Source: Spirochaetales bacterium
Lineage (GTDB): Bacteria; Spirochaetota; Spirochaetia; UBA9216
Assembly: GCA_003245835.1 (NCBI GenBank)
Contig: QKCC01000258.1
Span: 1-35,806 of the forward strand
Length of the DNA: 35,806 nucleotides
Direction of reading: 5' to 3'
The notes under the pieces were generated by a model. It was not told the origin of the DNA. It made no database searches and saw only the letters and a program-made list of their open reading frames with translations. Positions 1 through 8,169 of this stretch are shown here, piece by piece. Numbering within the stretch: the first letter of the stretch is position 1; each line of letters begins with the position of its first letter. The translations under genes and the position numbers were made by a program.

Positions 1-726
1 AGATACCCATGAATATACATTTATGAAATCGGCGTCTTTCGCTGCCGATTCATAGTCGTGTACAACACTGACGCTTCCGCCTGAACCTTCGGCCCTGGCA
101 ATTGCCTCTTTCATATAATCCGGATGCGGCTCATAACCCGGAGGGCAGGCAACCGAAATATCGAAGCCCATTGTTCCGGCCATAAGCATCAGCGAGTTTG
201 TAAGCCCTGCAGGCGGGTTCGCGTCGCGGTAGCCCCACATGAAAGCGACCTTGCAGCCTTTTGAATCGCCTTTCTTCTCGCGCATAGTCATCAGGTCGGC
301 AAATGCCTGGCAGGGGTGCTCGACGGGACAGGATGCGTTGATAAAAGGTATCTCCGCGTAATCGGCCGCGTTATCGAGCCTCTCACGTGCAGCTCCGACA
401 CGGTAGGCAACACCGTCGAGGAACCGGTCGATAGTCTTCACCGTATCGCGCCAGTCTTCTTCGGCAGCGTCTCCGACCCACAAGCGGCTTGAATCGAGCC
501 AGATCATATGTCCGCCGAGGTGAGTCATTGCTGTCTCAAAGCTGATGCTTGTTCGCGTACTCGGGGTCTCAAAGATTCCGCCGAGACTCATACCTTCGAG
601 CAGCCTGTGTGCCCGTCCCATTTTCAATTCTCTCTTAAGCTCTTTTGCTACATCAAGAATAAAATCAACCTCATCGCGGTTAACATCAAGGATTCCCTTT
701 AAATCTCTTCCCTTTAAATGTGACAT
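1..726 (-). CDS. carbamoyltransferase, ornithine/aspartate transcarbamylase family (3' end outside window)
   Basis: The 242 visible residues belong to the superfamily that moves a carbamoyl group between carbamoyl phosphate and an amine. The phosphate-binding loop STRTS is at residues 56-60 and HPCQ at 137-140 (HPTQ in ordinary ornithine enzymes). The region around 161-180 (GYRDANPPAGLTNSLM) replaces the usual GDxRNNVxNSL motif, so this is a divergent paralogue, not a second ordinary argF. The C-terminal substrate domain with the HCLP region lies beyond base 1. The ATG at 726 has AGGAGAG just upstream and follows the dehydrogenase stop by 9 bases, so it is the fifth gene of the hyu operon. 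In that setting it may run in the catabolic direction, releasing carbamoyl phosphate from an N-carbamoyl compound; that is inference. Family membership is secure, substrate unknown. Confidence 0.85.
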   Translation of the reverse strand, partial: MSHLKGRDLKGILDVNRDEVDFILDVAKELKRELKMGRAHRLLEGMSLGGIFETPSTRTSISFETAMTHLGGHMIWLDSSRLWVGDAAEEDWRDTVKTIDRFLDGVAYRVGAARERLDNAADYAEIPFINASCPVEHPCQAFADLMTMREKKGDSKGCKVAFMWGYRDANPPAGLTNSLMLMAGTMGFDISVACPPGYEPHPDYMKEAIARAEGSGGSVSVVHDYESAAKDADFINVYSWVS

Positions 727-735
727 TGCTCTCTC

Positions 736-1869
736 CTATTCTATGGTTCCTTCTTTAAGGTATTTTTTCAGCTGATCGGTCGACCAGGACGGGTCGATTC
801 CAAGCTGTTCTACAGTTCTTCCTTTTTCCCTGAAGTCCCGGTCGAGCAGAACTTCAGCAATCGTCGTTACCGCATCGGAAACAGGGGTCGGAATACCGAG
901 CATTTTGCCGAGCGATGAATATGTGACAAGCCCGTACGGAATGTCTTCCGTCAGGTGCCTCGTATCAAGTTTAAAAGGACCTTCGCAGACCTCAAGAAAG
1001 GGTGTATGGATTGCATCGTACAGCGGAAGCACATAGTCCTCGCCGTTCGGGTTCCATTTGACCATCAGGATCTCTTCTTCAAGAGTGTATTGCTTGAGGC
1101 CCAGGGCCTCGCCTATAGCCATGCGCTCGCGGTCAATCCGCTCAATCATCCTGACTACAGCCGGTGTGTTCTCGGCCTTTCCGAAAAGATGAAAATCCGG
1201 GTCACCCGATTCAATCCTTCCGGCATTGCAGATCATCGGCGGGGTATGGGTTATAGCATTGTAATCAACCAGGATCGAATCTATGGCATTCTGCCCATAT
1301 CGGATATCATAGTTGTCGGGCGTGTAAATCTGTTCAAGAACACTGCCGACAAAATCTATATCTTTACCGGGAAAACAGGCGGCAAGAAGGTTCTGCGTTC
1401 TGTTTTCGAGCCGAACCGAATGGTCGTCTATTCTTGACGCACCGTACGGAAGCGTATTCGTATCGGCAAGGTAAACCTTTTTGTCGACGCCTTTTTCCTT
1501 GAACACCTTGGCCCAAATAAGCGACGCCCCGCCCTTGCCGAGACTGACGAACACCTGCCCCTCTTCAACATAGGGCGCACACTGCTGCGCATAAAACTCG
1601 CTTGCAAAAATAGGAACCGGGTTAAGTATAACCTGAGCGCCTTTTAAAGCTTCCTGAATATCGGAGGTGGCGCATGCGATCTTCGCTTTCCGGCCTGTAG
1701 GTTTGGAGTCTATATCGAGGATATCAATTCCGCCGTGTTTTCGTACTCCCGCAACCTTCTCGTCATTCCTGGAGTAAATAGCAACTTCATAACCCTGCAG
1801 CGCAAAATCTGCAGCGCTCATGAAGCCTCCGTTACCGGATCCCAGTACAGCTATCTTCTTAATTTCCAT
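736..1869 (-). CDS. NAD/NADP octopine/nopaline (opine) dehydrogenase family protein
   Basis: This 377-residue protein has an N-terminal Rossmann fold with the glycine-rich nucleotide loop GSGNGG at residues 11-16. The C-terminal part has the helical domain typical of opine dehydrogenases, including ITHTPPM (about 205-212) with the conserved histidine and EDIPYGLV near 310. Family members reversibly join an amino acid to a 2-oxo acid by reductive amination, or oxidise such conjugates. GGAGGG lies a few bases before the ATG at 1869. It sits 54 bases after hyuB and 9 before the carbamoyltransferase, so it is probably cotranscribed with both. A role in splitting a secondary amine made or released by the HyuAB step is plausible but unproven. 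The length is normal for the family. Confidence 0.85.
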   Translation of the reverse strand: MEIKKIAVLGSGNGGFMSAADFALQGYEVAIYSRNDEKVAGVRKHGGIDILDIDSKPTGRKAKIACATSDIQEALKGAQVILNPVPIFASEFYAQQCAPYVEEGQVFVSLGKGGASLIWAKVFKEKGVDKKVYLADTNTLPYGASRIDDHSVRLENRTQNLLAACFPGKDIDFVGSVLEQIYTPDNYDIRYGQNAIDSILVDYNAITHTPPMICNAGRIESGDPDFHLFGKAENTPAVVRMIERIDRERMAIGEALGLKQYTLEEEILMVKWNPNGEDYVLPLYDAIHTPFLEVCEGPFKLDTRHLTEDIPYGLVTYSSLGKMLGIPTPVSDAVTTIAEVLLDRDFREKGRTVEQLGIDPSWSTDQLKKYLKEGTIE

Positions 1870-1923
1870 GCACCCTCCGAAAAATATTCTTTATTTTAAG
1901 AACCGGATTTTCACCCGGCCATA

Positions 1924-3684
1924 TTACTTCCTCAATTCCGCCGTAGCGGCTTTATTTACTTCGAGCAAATCCCCTTCCAGAACTACCTTGTATGTTTTTT
2001 CAGCGCTTTCAAGGCTGATTATCCCGTTGCGGGCGTCCAGCCGCACAAGTTCCGGATCACGTTCAGCAGGATCTCCCCAGCCGCCTCCTCCGGACGGATA
2101 ACAGGTATAGGTTTCACCGGATGTCAGGTTTACCGCCTCTTTCGATTTAAGCAGGCGCTCGTTCGAAAGCCCCTGGTTCAGCCACGCCATATTCGGGCTG
2201 CCCTCCTTACCCCCGAACAGTCCGTACGGAGGGTTATCACGTCCGTCGCCGAACATTACAAGGTTGGGTTCTTCGTCGTACATCTTAATCCGGTAACCCG
2301 CACCGCAGCCCCCGCGGAACTTTCCGGCCCCGCAGCTGTCGGTTGTAAATTCATTAAACTCGGTAATATGGGGGTAATCGGTCTCGTTCGTTTCGATGTT
2401 CGGCGCAATAAGGCCGCCGAGGTCGATACCGTCGCCGATGTAATGCCGGCCGTCCATACCCGACATACCCCCGGCACCGCCGAAACCGTTGAAAGCGAAC
2501 ATTACGTAGAAATTGTTGCTGCGTGAGTCAATTCCGGAGATCGCCGGGCCGTTCCACCTGTTCCATCCGGCCGGTACACGGTCGGGAAGCACCTGCGCAA
2601 GGGCCTTCCAGCAGGCCTCGAGAATCGCGCAGGCGGTATCGAGCGTACATGATACGACCGCCGCGGGAAACTGTGCGTTTACTATGCAGCCTTCGCGGGC
2701 TGTAATATGAATCGGCCTGTAAACTCCCTCGTTATGGGGGATGTCGGGTGTCGTAACCGTCGTCAGAAAAGCTACGTAAACACAGGTCGCTGTATTCGCT
2801 ATCGGCGAATTGATGAAGCCGGTAACCTGGTCGTCGGTGCCGTCAAAATCAACAAATGCTTCGTCGCCCTTTATAGTGATGGATACCTTGATTTTAATCG
2901 GTTTATCGCTGTGACCGTCGTTGTCGAGGTAGGTCTCGCCAACGTATGTGCCGTCTTTGAGGGATTCGAGTTCCTTTCTCATCCGTCTTTCGGCGTACTG
3001 GTGAATCTCAACGATCGTGCTTCGTGTCATAGGAACACCATACTTATCAAGGAGTTCCTTTATACGCTTCTCGGCAACCCGGCATGATGCAACCATAGCC
3101 TTGGTATCGACCCAGAGCTCGTCCGGCATTCTGGTGTTCGAACGGATCATATCGACGACGTCCATAATCGGTTTGTTGTCCCGGTAGATCCGAAGCGGCG
3201 GAATCCTGATTCCCTCATGAAAGAGTTCAGTAGCTGACGGGCAGTACGAACCGGGGTCAATACCGCCGACATCGCCGTGGTGAGCACGGTTGATTGCTAT
3301 AAACTGAAGTTCACCGTTGTAGTATATCGGTTTCATAATCGTCAGGTCCGGAAGGTGCGTTCCCCCGGAGTAAGGATCATTAAGCACGAATACGTCCCCG
3401 TCGTTAATGTCGTCCCCGAAATAGGCGCTCACGGCCTTAACGGATTCCATTGCAGAGGCTGTATGGGACGGTACCCCGTCAATCTGGGCGACAATGCGGT
3501 TTTCCCAGTCGCATATGGCGCATGAAAAATCATGCGCCTCGGCAAAAATCGGGGAAATCGATGTATTTATCATCGTTATTCCCATTTCTTCATTTATAGT
3601 CAGAAGGCGGTTATATATGACCGATAGGGTTATCGGGTCTACCGCGCCTTCGAATTCCTTCTTTCTGCCAGCTCCAATACCCAT
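1924..3684 (-). CDS. hyuB: hydantoinase/oxoprolinase-type subunit B (HyuB)
   Basis: The 586-residue protein has HyuB family hallmarks: a GDVFVLNDPYSGGTHLPD block, followed by the NRAHHGDVGG metal-site region, and a glycine-rich PSGGGGWGDP block near the C terminus. HyuB works with HyuA in ATP-dependent opening of hydantoins, 5-oxoproline or lactams; relatives form the large subunits of acetone and acetophenone carboxylases. I place the start at the ATG at 3684, which shares one base with the hyuA stop (TAATG) and has GGAGG at 3696-3692. A longer reading from 3735 would run into hyuA without its own ribosome site. Translation is therefore coupled to hyuA. The sequence does not reveal the substrate; hydrolase rather than carboxylase is likelier because no third carboxylase subunit is nearby. 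Confidence 0.9.
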   Translation of the reverse strand: MGIGAGRKKEFEGAVDPITLSVIYNRLLTINEEMGITMINTSISPIFAEAHDFSCAICDWENRIVAQIDGVPSHTASAMESVKAVSAYFGDDINDGDVFVLNDPYSGGTHLPDLTIMKPIYYNGELQFIAINRAHHGDVGGIDPGSYCPSATELFHEGIRIPPLRIYRDNKPIMDVVDMIRSNTRMPDELWVDTKAMVASCRVAEKRIKELLDKYGVPMTRSTIVEIHQYAERRMRKELESLKDGTYVGETYLDNDGHSDKPIKIKVSITIKGDEAFVDFDGTDDQVTGFINSPIANTATCVYVAFLTTVTTPDIPHNEGVYRPIHITAREGCIVNAQFPAAVVSCTLDTACAILEACWKALAQVLPDRVPAGWNRWNGPAISGIDSRSNNFYVMFAFNGFGGAGGMSGMDGRHYIGDGIDLGGLIAPNIETNETDYPHITEFNEFTTDSCGAGKFRGGCGAGYRIKMYDEEPNLVMFGDGRDNPPYGLFGGKEGSPNMAWLNQGLSNERLLKSKEAVNLTSGETYTCYPSGGGGWGDPAERDPELVRLDARNGIISLESAEKTYKVVLEGDLLEVNKAATAELRK

Positions 3685-5777
3685 TATTCGGCCTCCATGA
3701 TTATGTTTCCGTATTGATCCACACTCAGCATCCAACCCGGATGAACAATCACGGTTGTAATCCGTTCTTCTATGATAGCAGGACCTGCAATTTCATGACC
3801 GGTAACAAGCAGGCTTCGGTCATATACATCGACATCGATGAAACCGCCGCCGCCTTCTTCCTCCGGGAACCATGCTTTTCGTTTATTCTTGAACGCAGTG
3901 TCAGGCGAGGGCTTACCCTTTGTCGAGCCGGGATTTTCATTCAGCGCAGCGACTTCAGCTTTATCGACTGAACCGACAGCTGTTACACGAAGGCCCATAA
4001 TCTCAAGCGGATTCTCGGGCGTTGAGTATGTATAAAGCTGCTCATGTGCTTTATGAAAGTTCTCGGCTATTTCAGCAAGGTGCTTCTCTTCGATTTTACA
4101 TCCCGAAGGAATATCGACCGTGACCTCATGGTGCTGTCCAAGGTATCTCATATCAAGATGCCGCAACAGGGTTGCACGCTCTTTTTCAACGCCCTCCTGA
4201 AGCAGTTCCTTGAGGGCTTTTTTCTCGACCTCGACAATTACGCTGTTGAAATCAGCAAGGTCTATGCCGGGAATAAGCGCGTTGTAGGTTTTAACATTGT
4301 CGAGTTTGATATCGGATTCAAGCATGCCGAGGGCGCAGAAAACGCTTGCAGCCTTCGGAACTATAACCGACGTAGCGCCGAGTTCTTCGGCAATCCGGCA
4401 TGCGTGTATCGAGCAGGCACCGCCTGCACTGACGAGGGTGAACTCTCTCGGATCGTACCCTTTCTGAACAGATACAACCTTCGCCGCGTCCGCCATGTTC
4501 TGGCTGATGATTGTAAAAACGCCGTGCGCCGCCTCATGGACATCTATCCCGAGATGGTCGGAAATTTTCTTTTTAAGCATTTTTTCAGCGGCATCCGCAT
4601 CAACCTGCATTTCTCCGCCCAGGAAATAGTCCTTATTAAGGTAGCCCAGCAGCAGGTTGGCGTCGGTTACCGTCGGTTCTTCGCCGCCGAGCATATAGCA
4701 CACTGGACCGGGGTCTGATCCGGCTGAAGCCGGACCGACCTTGAGCATTCCGCCCGAATCAAGCCAGGCAATGGAACCGCCGCCGGCGCCGATGGTATGG
4801 ATATCAATCATCGGTTTAGCAACGCGGTATCCGGCTATCTCACCCTCGGTACTCAGCGTAACTCCCGCGTCATGAATAAGAGTTACATCGAATGATGTTC
4901 CGCCCATATCCATCAGGATCAGGTTTCTGCGGTCAAGAAGGTCCGCAAAATACATTGCCCCGACGGCACCGGCTGCAGGACCCGACAGCAGCGTTGCTGA
5001 TGCGTGCCGGATTGCAGTATCGGCTGTCATAACGCCGCCGTTTGAAGCTGTAACGTAAAAAGCCCGGCTCAACCCGTCTTTTTTAAGCCTCTGTTCGAGC
5101 GTCTCAAGGTAAACGGTAAGCTTCGGACCGACATACGCGTTTGCCGCAGTTGTTGAAGATCTTTCATATTCACGTATCTGGGGAAGGACTTCGGAGGAAA
5201 CCGAAATAAATGCGTCCGGCATTTCTTCAAGCAGGATTTCACGTATCCGTTTTTCATGCGAATCATTAAGAAAGGAAAAGAGCGTGCATACGGCTACCGC
5301 TTTAACAGAATTCTGTTTAAAAATCCTGCAGGCCTCACGGACATCGTCTTCATTCAGCTCTTTTACGACCTTTCCCTGATAATCAACCCGCTCATCGACG
5401 CCTACCCTTAAAAATCTCGGAACAAGCGGAGGAGGAACAGGAAGGAAAAGGTCCCAGATGTTGTCCTTGTGGGCACGGCGCATTTCTATAGTATCGCGGA
5501 AACCCTTCGTAAGTATCAGCCCGGTAACGGCGCCTGTACCCGTAAGCAGGGTATTGGTCGCTACGGTTGTGCCGTGTGCAAAGAAATCCAGTTCGCCAAG
5601 AAAGTCGCTGAGTTCCATCCCGAAAAAACCGGCGGCTTTCTTAATTACGTTGTAAAGTCCAATTGAGGGGTCTTTCGGTGTAGACAGCTCTTTAAAACTG
5701 TGAACAGCCCCGTTTTCGTCAATAACGACACAATCGGTGAAAGTCCCCCCGGTGTCAACGCCCATACGTAATTTCAT
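3684..5777 (-). CDS. hyuA: hydantoinase/oxoprolinase-type subunit A (HyuA), ATP-binding
   Basis: This 697-residue protein is the ATPase partner of HyuB, with the ASKHA (actin/hexokinase) fold. Visible blocks are DTGGTFTD at residues 8-15 (phosphate loop), AHGTTVATNTLLT near 68-80, SGPAAGAVGA and then MDMGGTSFDV near 280-300, and GAGGGSIAW further on. It is thought to use ATP to activate the cyclic amide that HyuB opens. Length matches the N-methylhydantoinase/oxoprolinase A family. The ATG at 5777 has GGAGGC 3 bases upstream. The gene starts 33 bases after the GntR-type regulator on the same strand and ends overlapped with hyuB, so regulator, hyuA and hyuB very probably share a transcript. 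Family assignment is firm; the substrate is not known. Confidence 0.92.
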   Translation of the reverse strand: MKLRMGVDTGGTFTDCVVIDENGAVHSFKELSTPKDPSIGLYNVIKKAAGFFGMELSDFLGELDFFAHGTTVATNTLLTGTGAVTGLILTKGFRDTIEMRRAHKDNIWDLFLPVPPPLVPRFLRVGVDERVDYQGKVVKELNEDDVREACRIFKQNSVKAVAVCTLFSFLNDSHEKRIREILLEEMPDAFISVSSEVLPQIREYERSSTTAANAYVGPKLTVYLETLEQRLKKDGLSRAFYVTASNGGVMTADTAIRHASATLLSGPAAGAVGAMYFADLLDRRNLILMDMGGTSFDVTLIHDAGVTLSTEGEIAGYRVAKPMIDIHTIGAGGGSIAWLDSGGMLKVGPASAGSDPGPVCYMLGGEEPTVTDANLLLGYLNKDYFLGGEMQVDADAAEKMLKKKISDHLGIDVHEAAHGVFTIISQNMADAAKVVSVQKGYDPREFTLVSAGGACSIHACRIAEELGATSVIVPKAASVFCALGMLESDIKLDNVKTYNALIPGIDLADFNSVIVEVEKKALKELLQEGVEKERATLLRHLDMRYLGQHHEVTVDIPSGCKIEEKHLAEIAENFHKAHEQLYTYSTPENPLEIMGLRVTAVGSVDKAEVAALNENPGSTKGKPSPDTAFKNKRKAWFPEEEGGGGFIDVDVYDRSLLVTGHEIAGPAIIEERITTVIVHPGWMLSVDQYGNIIMEAE

Positions 5778-5810
5778 ATTGCCTCCGAAAACTAGTAAAT
5801 TGAATCTTAA

Positions 5811-6533
5811 TTATTTGTCAAACAAATCCTCTCTGATATCGAGAATATGCTTGCGCATATAAAGTCTTGCATCCTCGGCACGGCCCTCGCATATTGCGTC
5901 GCAAATTTGACAGTGCTCAGATTTGTAAGCCTGAAGGTTGCCGGGCTTCAGGACCCCCTTGCTTTTAACCTTCTTCCAGTGCTCTTCCTTCATCATCAGG
6001 TTTACAGCGGAAAACACAATAAAAAGCACTTTATTGTGTGCCGCCCTGCCTACAAACAGATGAAGTCTGCGGTCTTCTTCCATGTATTCTTCGAAGAAAG
6101 CGTAGTCGCCTTCAAGTTTGTCGCCGATTCGGTTAAGAAGCTCAACCTGGCGCTTTAGTTCTTCTTTCTCTTCAGGAGTCGCTCTCAGCGCTGCGAAAGC
6201 AGCCATGCTCGGCTCAACTTCCAGCCTGGTTTCATATATCTCAAACGGATCATGATCCATCAGAAGCGCTTTTACAAATTCCCCGTCAATGGAAACCTGC
6301 GAAGCGTCTGCCCTGATAAAGTTTCCCTGACCGCTTCTGCTCTCAATCATACCGAGAGTTTCCAGTACACTGAAAGCTTCACGCATACTCGCCCGGCTGG
6401 TGCCGAACTGCTGACACAGTTCCCGCTCTGGAGGAAGCTTGTCGCCGACCTTTAAATTGCCGTCCTCGATCAGTTTTCGTATCTGATCGACTATCTGCAT
6501 ATAATATTTTTTATTTTCTACCTGTTGAAACAA
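5811..6533 (-). CDS. GntR-family (FadR subfamily) transcriptional regulator
   Basis: The 240-residue protein has a GntR winged helix-turn-helix at residues 8-75 (KVGDKLPPERELCQQFGTSR, then SMREAFSVLETLGMIESR). The all-helical FCD ligand domain (about 85-235) carries likely metal or ligand residues in EEDRRLH, SEHCQICDA and MRKHI. The start is a TTG at 6533. It is chosen because GAGGTG at 6546-6541 is correctly spaced, while the next ATG (residue 12) would cut into the DNA-binding domain. A perfect 13-base palindrome touches this ribosome site and lies at the predicted transcript start, so self-repression is likely. The ligand is presumably the substrate, or an intermediate, of the adjacent hyu operon. 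Confidence 0.9.
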   Translation of the reverse strand: MFQQVENKKYYMQIVDQIRKLIEDGNLKVGDKLPPERELCQQFGTSRASMREAFSVLETLGMIESRSGQGNFIRADASQVSIDGEFVKALLMDHDPFEIYETRLEVEPSMAAFAALRATPEEKEELKRQVELLNRIGDKLEGDYAFFEEYMEEDRRLHLFVGRAAHNKVLFIVFSAVNLMMKEEHWKKVKSKGVLKPGNLQAYKSEHCQICDAICEGRAEDARLYMRKHILDIREDLFDK

Positions 6534-6546
6534 TGTAACACACCTC

Positions 6547-6559
6547 GTGGTCTGACCAC
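6547..6559. promoter_or_regulatory. operator O1 of the GntR-type regulator
   Basis: GTGGTC-T-GACCAC is a perfect palindrome with one central base. FadR-subfamily regulators typically bind TGGTNNNACCA-like sites. It abuts the regulator's ribosome site and lies about where transcription from the minus-strand promoter would begin, fitting steric repression. Confidence 0.7.
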
Positions 6560-6566
6560 TCCATCC

Positions 6567-6595
6567 ATGTTATCTCTGCTTTTCATATTTGTCAA
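6567..6595 (-). promoter_or_regulatory. promoter of the regulator-hyuAB operon
   Basis: Minus strand: TTGACA at 6595-6590 (perfect -35 consensus), a 17-base spacer, then TAACAT at 6572-6567 (4 of 6 in the -10 box). The start point would fall near 6560, at operator O1. Confidence 0.55.
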
Positions 6596-6684
6596 ATAAT
6601 TAAAGACTTTATAAGAAAATTTTGCAGATTTATCTTTGATTACCAATAAAATACAACCTTATACTTCCGTTTTAAATAAATAAC

Positions 6685-6711
6685 TTGACTTTAGATGAAA
6701 TCCCTCATAAG
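6685..6711 (+). promoter_or_regulatory. candidate promoter of the divergent aminotransferase gene
   Basis: TTGACT at 6685-6690 and CATAAG at 6706-6711 (15-base spacer, somewhat short). The start point would be near 6718, just before operator O2. The -10 box is weak; the -35 box is good. Confidence 0.4.
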
Positions 6712-6723
6712 CTTTAAAGTCAG

Positions 6724-6736
6724 GCGGTCAGACCAC
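6724..6736. promoter_or_regulatory. operator O2 of the GntR-type regulator
   Basis: GCGGTC-A-GACCAC matches O1 except for one base in the left arm and the unpaired central base. It lies just downstream of the predicted aminotransferase promoter. The O1 and O2 centres are 177 bases apart, close to 17 helical turns, so looping between them is possible. Confidence 0.6.
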
Positions 6737-6782
6737 GTGTATTTCAGCAAGCCTAAAAGATTCATTATTCAGGAGTGTCTTC

Positions 6783-8108
6783 ATGCCCTATACTGGTCCT
6801 GTAATTAAAACACCTCCCCCGGGCCCGAATGCCAGGCGGTTGATTGAACGTGACGAGAAAATATTGTCCGGGTCTCTGACCCGCAGCGCGCCCCTGGTTG
6901 GAGAAAATGCCGAGGGCATGTACATCGAGGATCCCGACGGAAACGTTTTTATGGACTTCGGGTCCGGAATTGCAGTAACGGCCCTTGGCCACAGACATCC
7001 GGCTGTTGTGGAAGCTATAAAGAAACAGCTTGATAAACTGATTTTCGTCAACAGTCTTGATTACTACTCCCCTCCGCAGGTTGATTACGCAGAACAGATC
7101 TGCGCCCGGACTCCGGGAAACTTTGCGAAAAAGATCTTTTACACCAACAGCGGAAGCGAATCGGTCGATACAGCTATAAAACTGGCCAAAGCCCACAACC
7201 GAAGGCCGTACGGCATCGGGTATATTAATGGTTTTCACGGCCGCACAATGGGAGCAATAAGCTTTACCACAACAAACGTAGTGGGAAGGCGCGGCTTCGC
7301 CCCGATGTATCCTATCGGGCAGTTCACTCCGTACCCTTACTGCTTCAGATGCATGTTCAACAGGGAGTATCCTTCATGCGGAATGGAATGCATGAACTAT
7401 ATGACCGATATAATCTTCAAGAAGATAATTCCGCCGGATGAGGTGAGCTTTATAATCCTCGAAGCCGTTCAGGGATCAGGCGGATACATAGTTCCGCCGA
7501 AAGAGTTCTTCACGGAACTCAGAAAAATATGCGATAAGCATGAAATTATTCTGATAGTTGATGAGGTTCAGACAGGCTTCGGCAGAACGGGAAAGATGTT
7601 TGCCTGTGAACATTTCGATCTTGAACCCGATGTAATAACGATATCAAAGGCTTTTGCGCACGGACTGCCTGCCGGAGCGGCAATATCCAAGGCAGAAATC
7701 ATGGACTGGGACCCGGGGGCTCATGAAGGAACGCTCAACGGCGGCCCGGTTATTATGGAAGCTGCAAAAGCCGTCCTGAAGGTTCTGGACGAAGAAAAGT
7801 TAGTCGAGAACGCGGCTGTAATGGGCGAATACATGAAAGAACAGCTTAAAAACCTGCAGAAAAAATACAGCTGCATAGGCGACATCCGCGGACTAGGACT
7901 GATGGTCGGAATCGAGTTCGTTGAACCCGACGGAAAAAAGCCTGCGAAAGAACTTCGGGACAACCTTATACAGGCTGCTTTTGAACGGGGACTGCTGCTG
8001 CTCGGAGCAGGTCCGTCAAGCATCAGGCTCGCACCGCCGCTGATTGTAGGAAAAAAGGAAATCGATACAGCTCTAAATATTATCGAGGACTGCCTGAAGG
8101 TTCTCTGA
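6783..8108 (+). CDS. class III PLP-dependent aminotransferase (omega-aminotransferase or amino acid racemase type)
   Basis: This 441-residue fold-type I PLP enzyme shows FTNSGSESV-like cofactor binding (FYTNSGSESVDTAIKLA, about 118-134), GFHGRTMGAI, EAVQGSGGY, the DEVQTGFGRTGK block with the PLP-contacting Asp, and the lysine that would form the Schiff base, K289, in ISKAFAHGLPAGA. From memory, the N-terminal PGPxxxxLIERDEKxLS pattern resembles the archaeal group that includes 4-aminobutyrate aminotransferases and broad amino acid racemases, so racemisation is a real alternative. AGGAG at 6771-6775 fits the ATG at 6783. It diverges from the hyu operon across a region with two operators, so it probably handles the amino acid or omega-amino acid released by HyuAB. 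A bidirectional terminator follows. Confidence 0.88.
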   Translation: MPYTGPVIKTPPPGPNARRLIERDEKILSGSLTRSAPLVGENAEGMYIEDPDGNVFMDFGSGIAVTALGHRHPAVVEAIKKQLDKLIFVNSLDYYSPPQVDYAEQICARTPGNFAKKIFYTNSGSESVDTAIKLAKAHNRRPYGIGYINGFHGRTMGAISFTTTNVVGRRGFAPMYPIGQFTPYPYCFRCMFNREYPSCGMECMNYMTDIIFKKIIPPDEVSFIILEAVQGSGGYIVPPKEFFTELRKICDKHEIILIVDEVQTGFGRTGKMFACEHFDLEPDVITISKAFAHGLPAGAAISKAEIMDWDPGAHEGTLNGGPVIMEAAKAVLKVLDEEKLVENAAVMGEYMKEQLKNLQKKYSCIGDIRGLGLMVGIEFVEPDGKKPAKELRDNLIQAAFERGLLLLGAGPSSIRLAPPLIVGKKEIDTALNIIEDCLKVL

Positions 8109-8121
8109 CAGCCGCGAAAAT

Positions 8122-8151
8122 AAAAAAGCCGCAGTAAAATGCGGCTTTTTT
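8122..8151. terminator. bidirectional rho-independent terminator
   Basis: A 12-base perfect stem (8122-8133 with 8140-8151) encloses a six-base loop, with A and T runs forming the outer stem. It lies between the convergent aminotransferase and argF genes and can serve both. Confidence 0.9.
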
Positions 8152-8169
8152 ATTTAACGGCTTCCCTTT

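Noticed and set aside
955-1437. 160-codon plus-strand frame inside the opine dehydrogenase gene
   Set aside because: Antisense shadow of a conserved family member; the sense frame explains the sequence completely.
1903-1920. Terminator between hyuB and the opine dehydrogenase gene
   Set aside because: Only a four-base CCGG pairing with no T-run; the two genes are better read as one operon.
4044-4718. 224-codon plus-strand frame inside hyuA
   Set aside because: It lies wholly opposite a gene with unmistakable HyuA motifs, has no ribosome site and its translation lacks recognisable domain features; it is a shadow of the codon pattern.
6765-7238. 157-codon minus-strand frame opposite the aminotransferase
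   Set aside because: It would start inside the aminotransferase and end upstream of its ATG; the sense frame carries conserved PLP-enzyme motifs.
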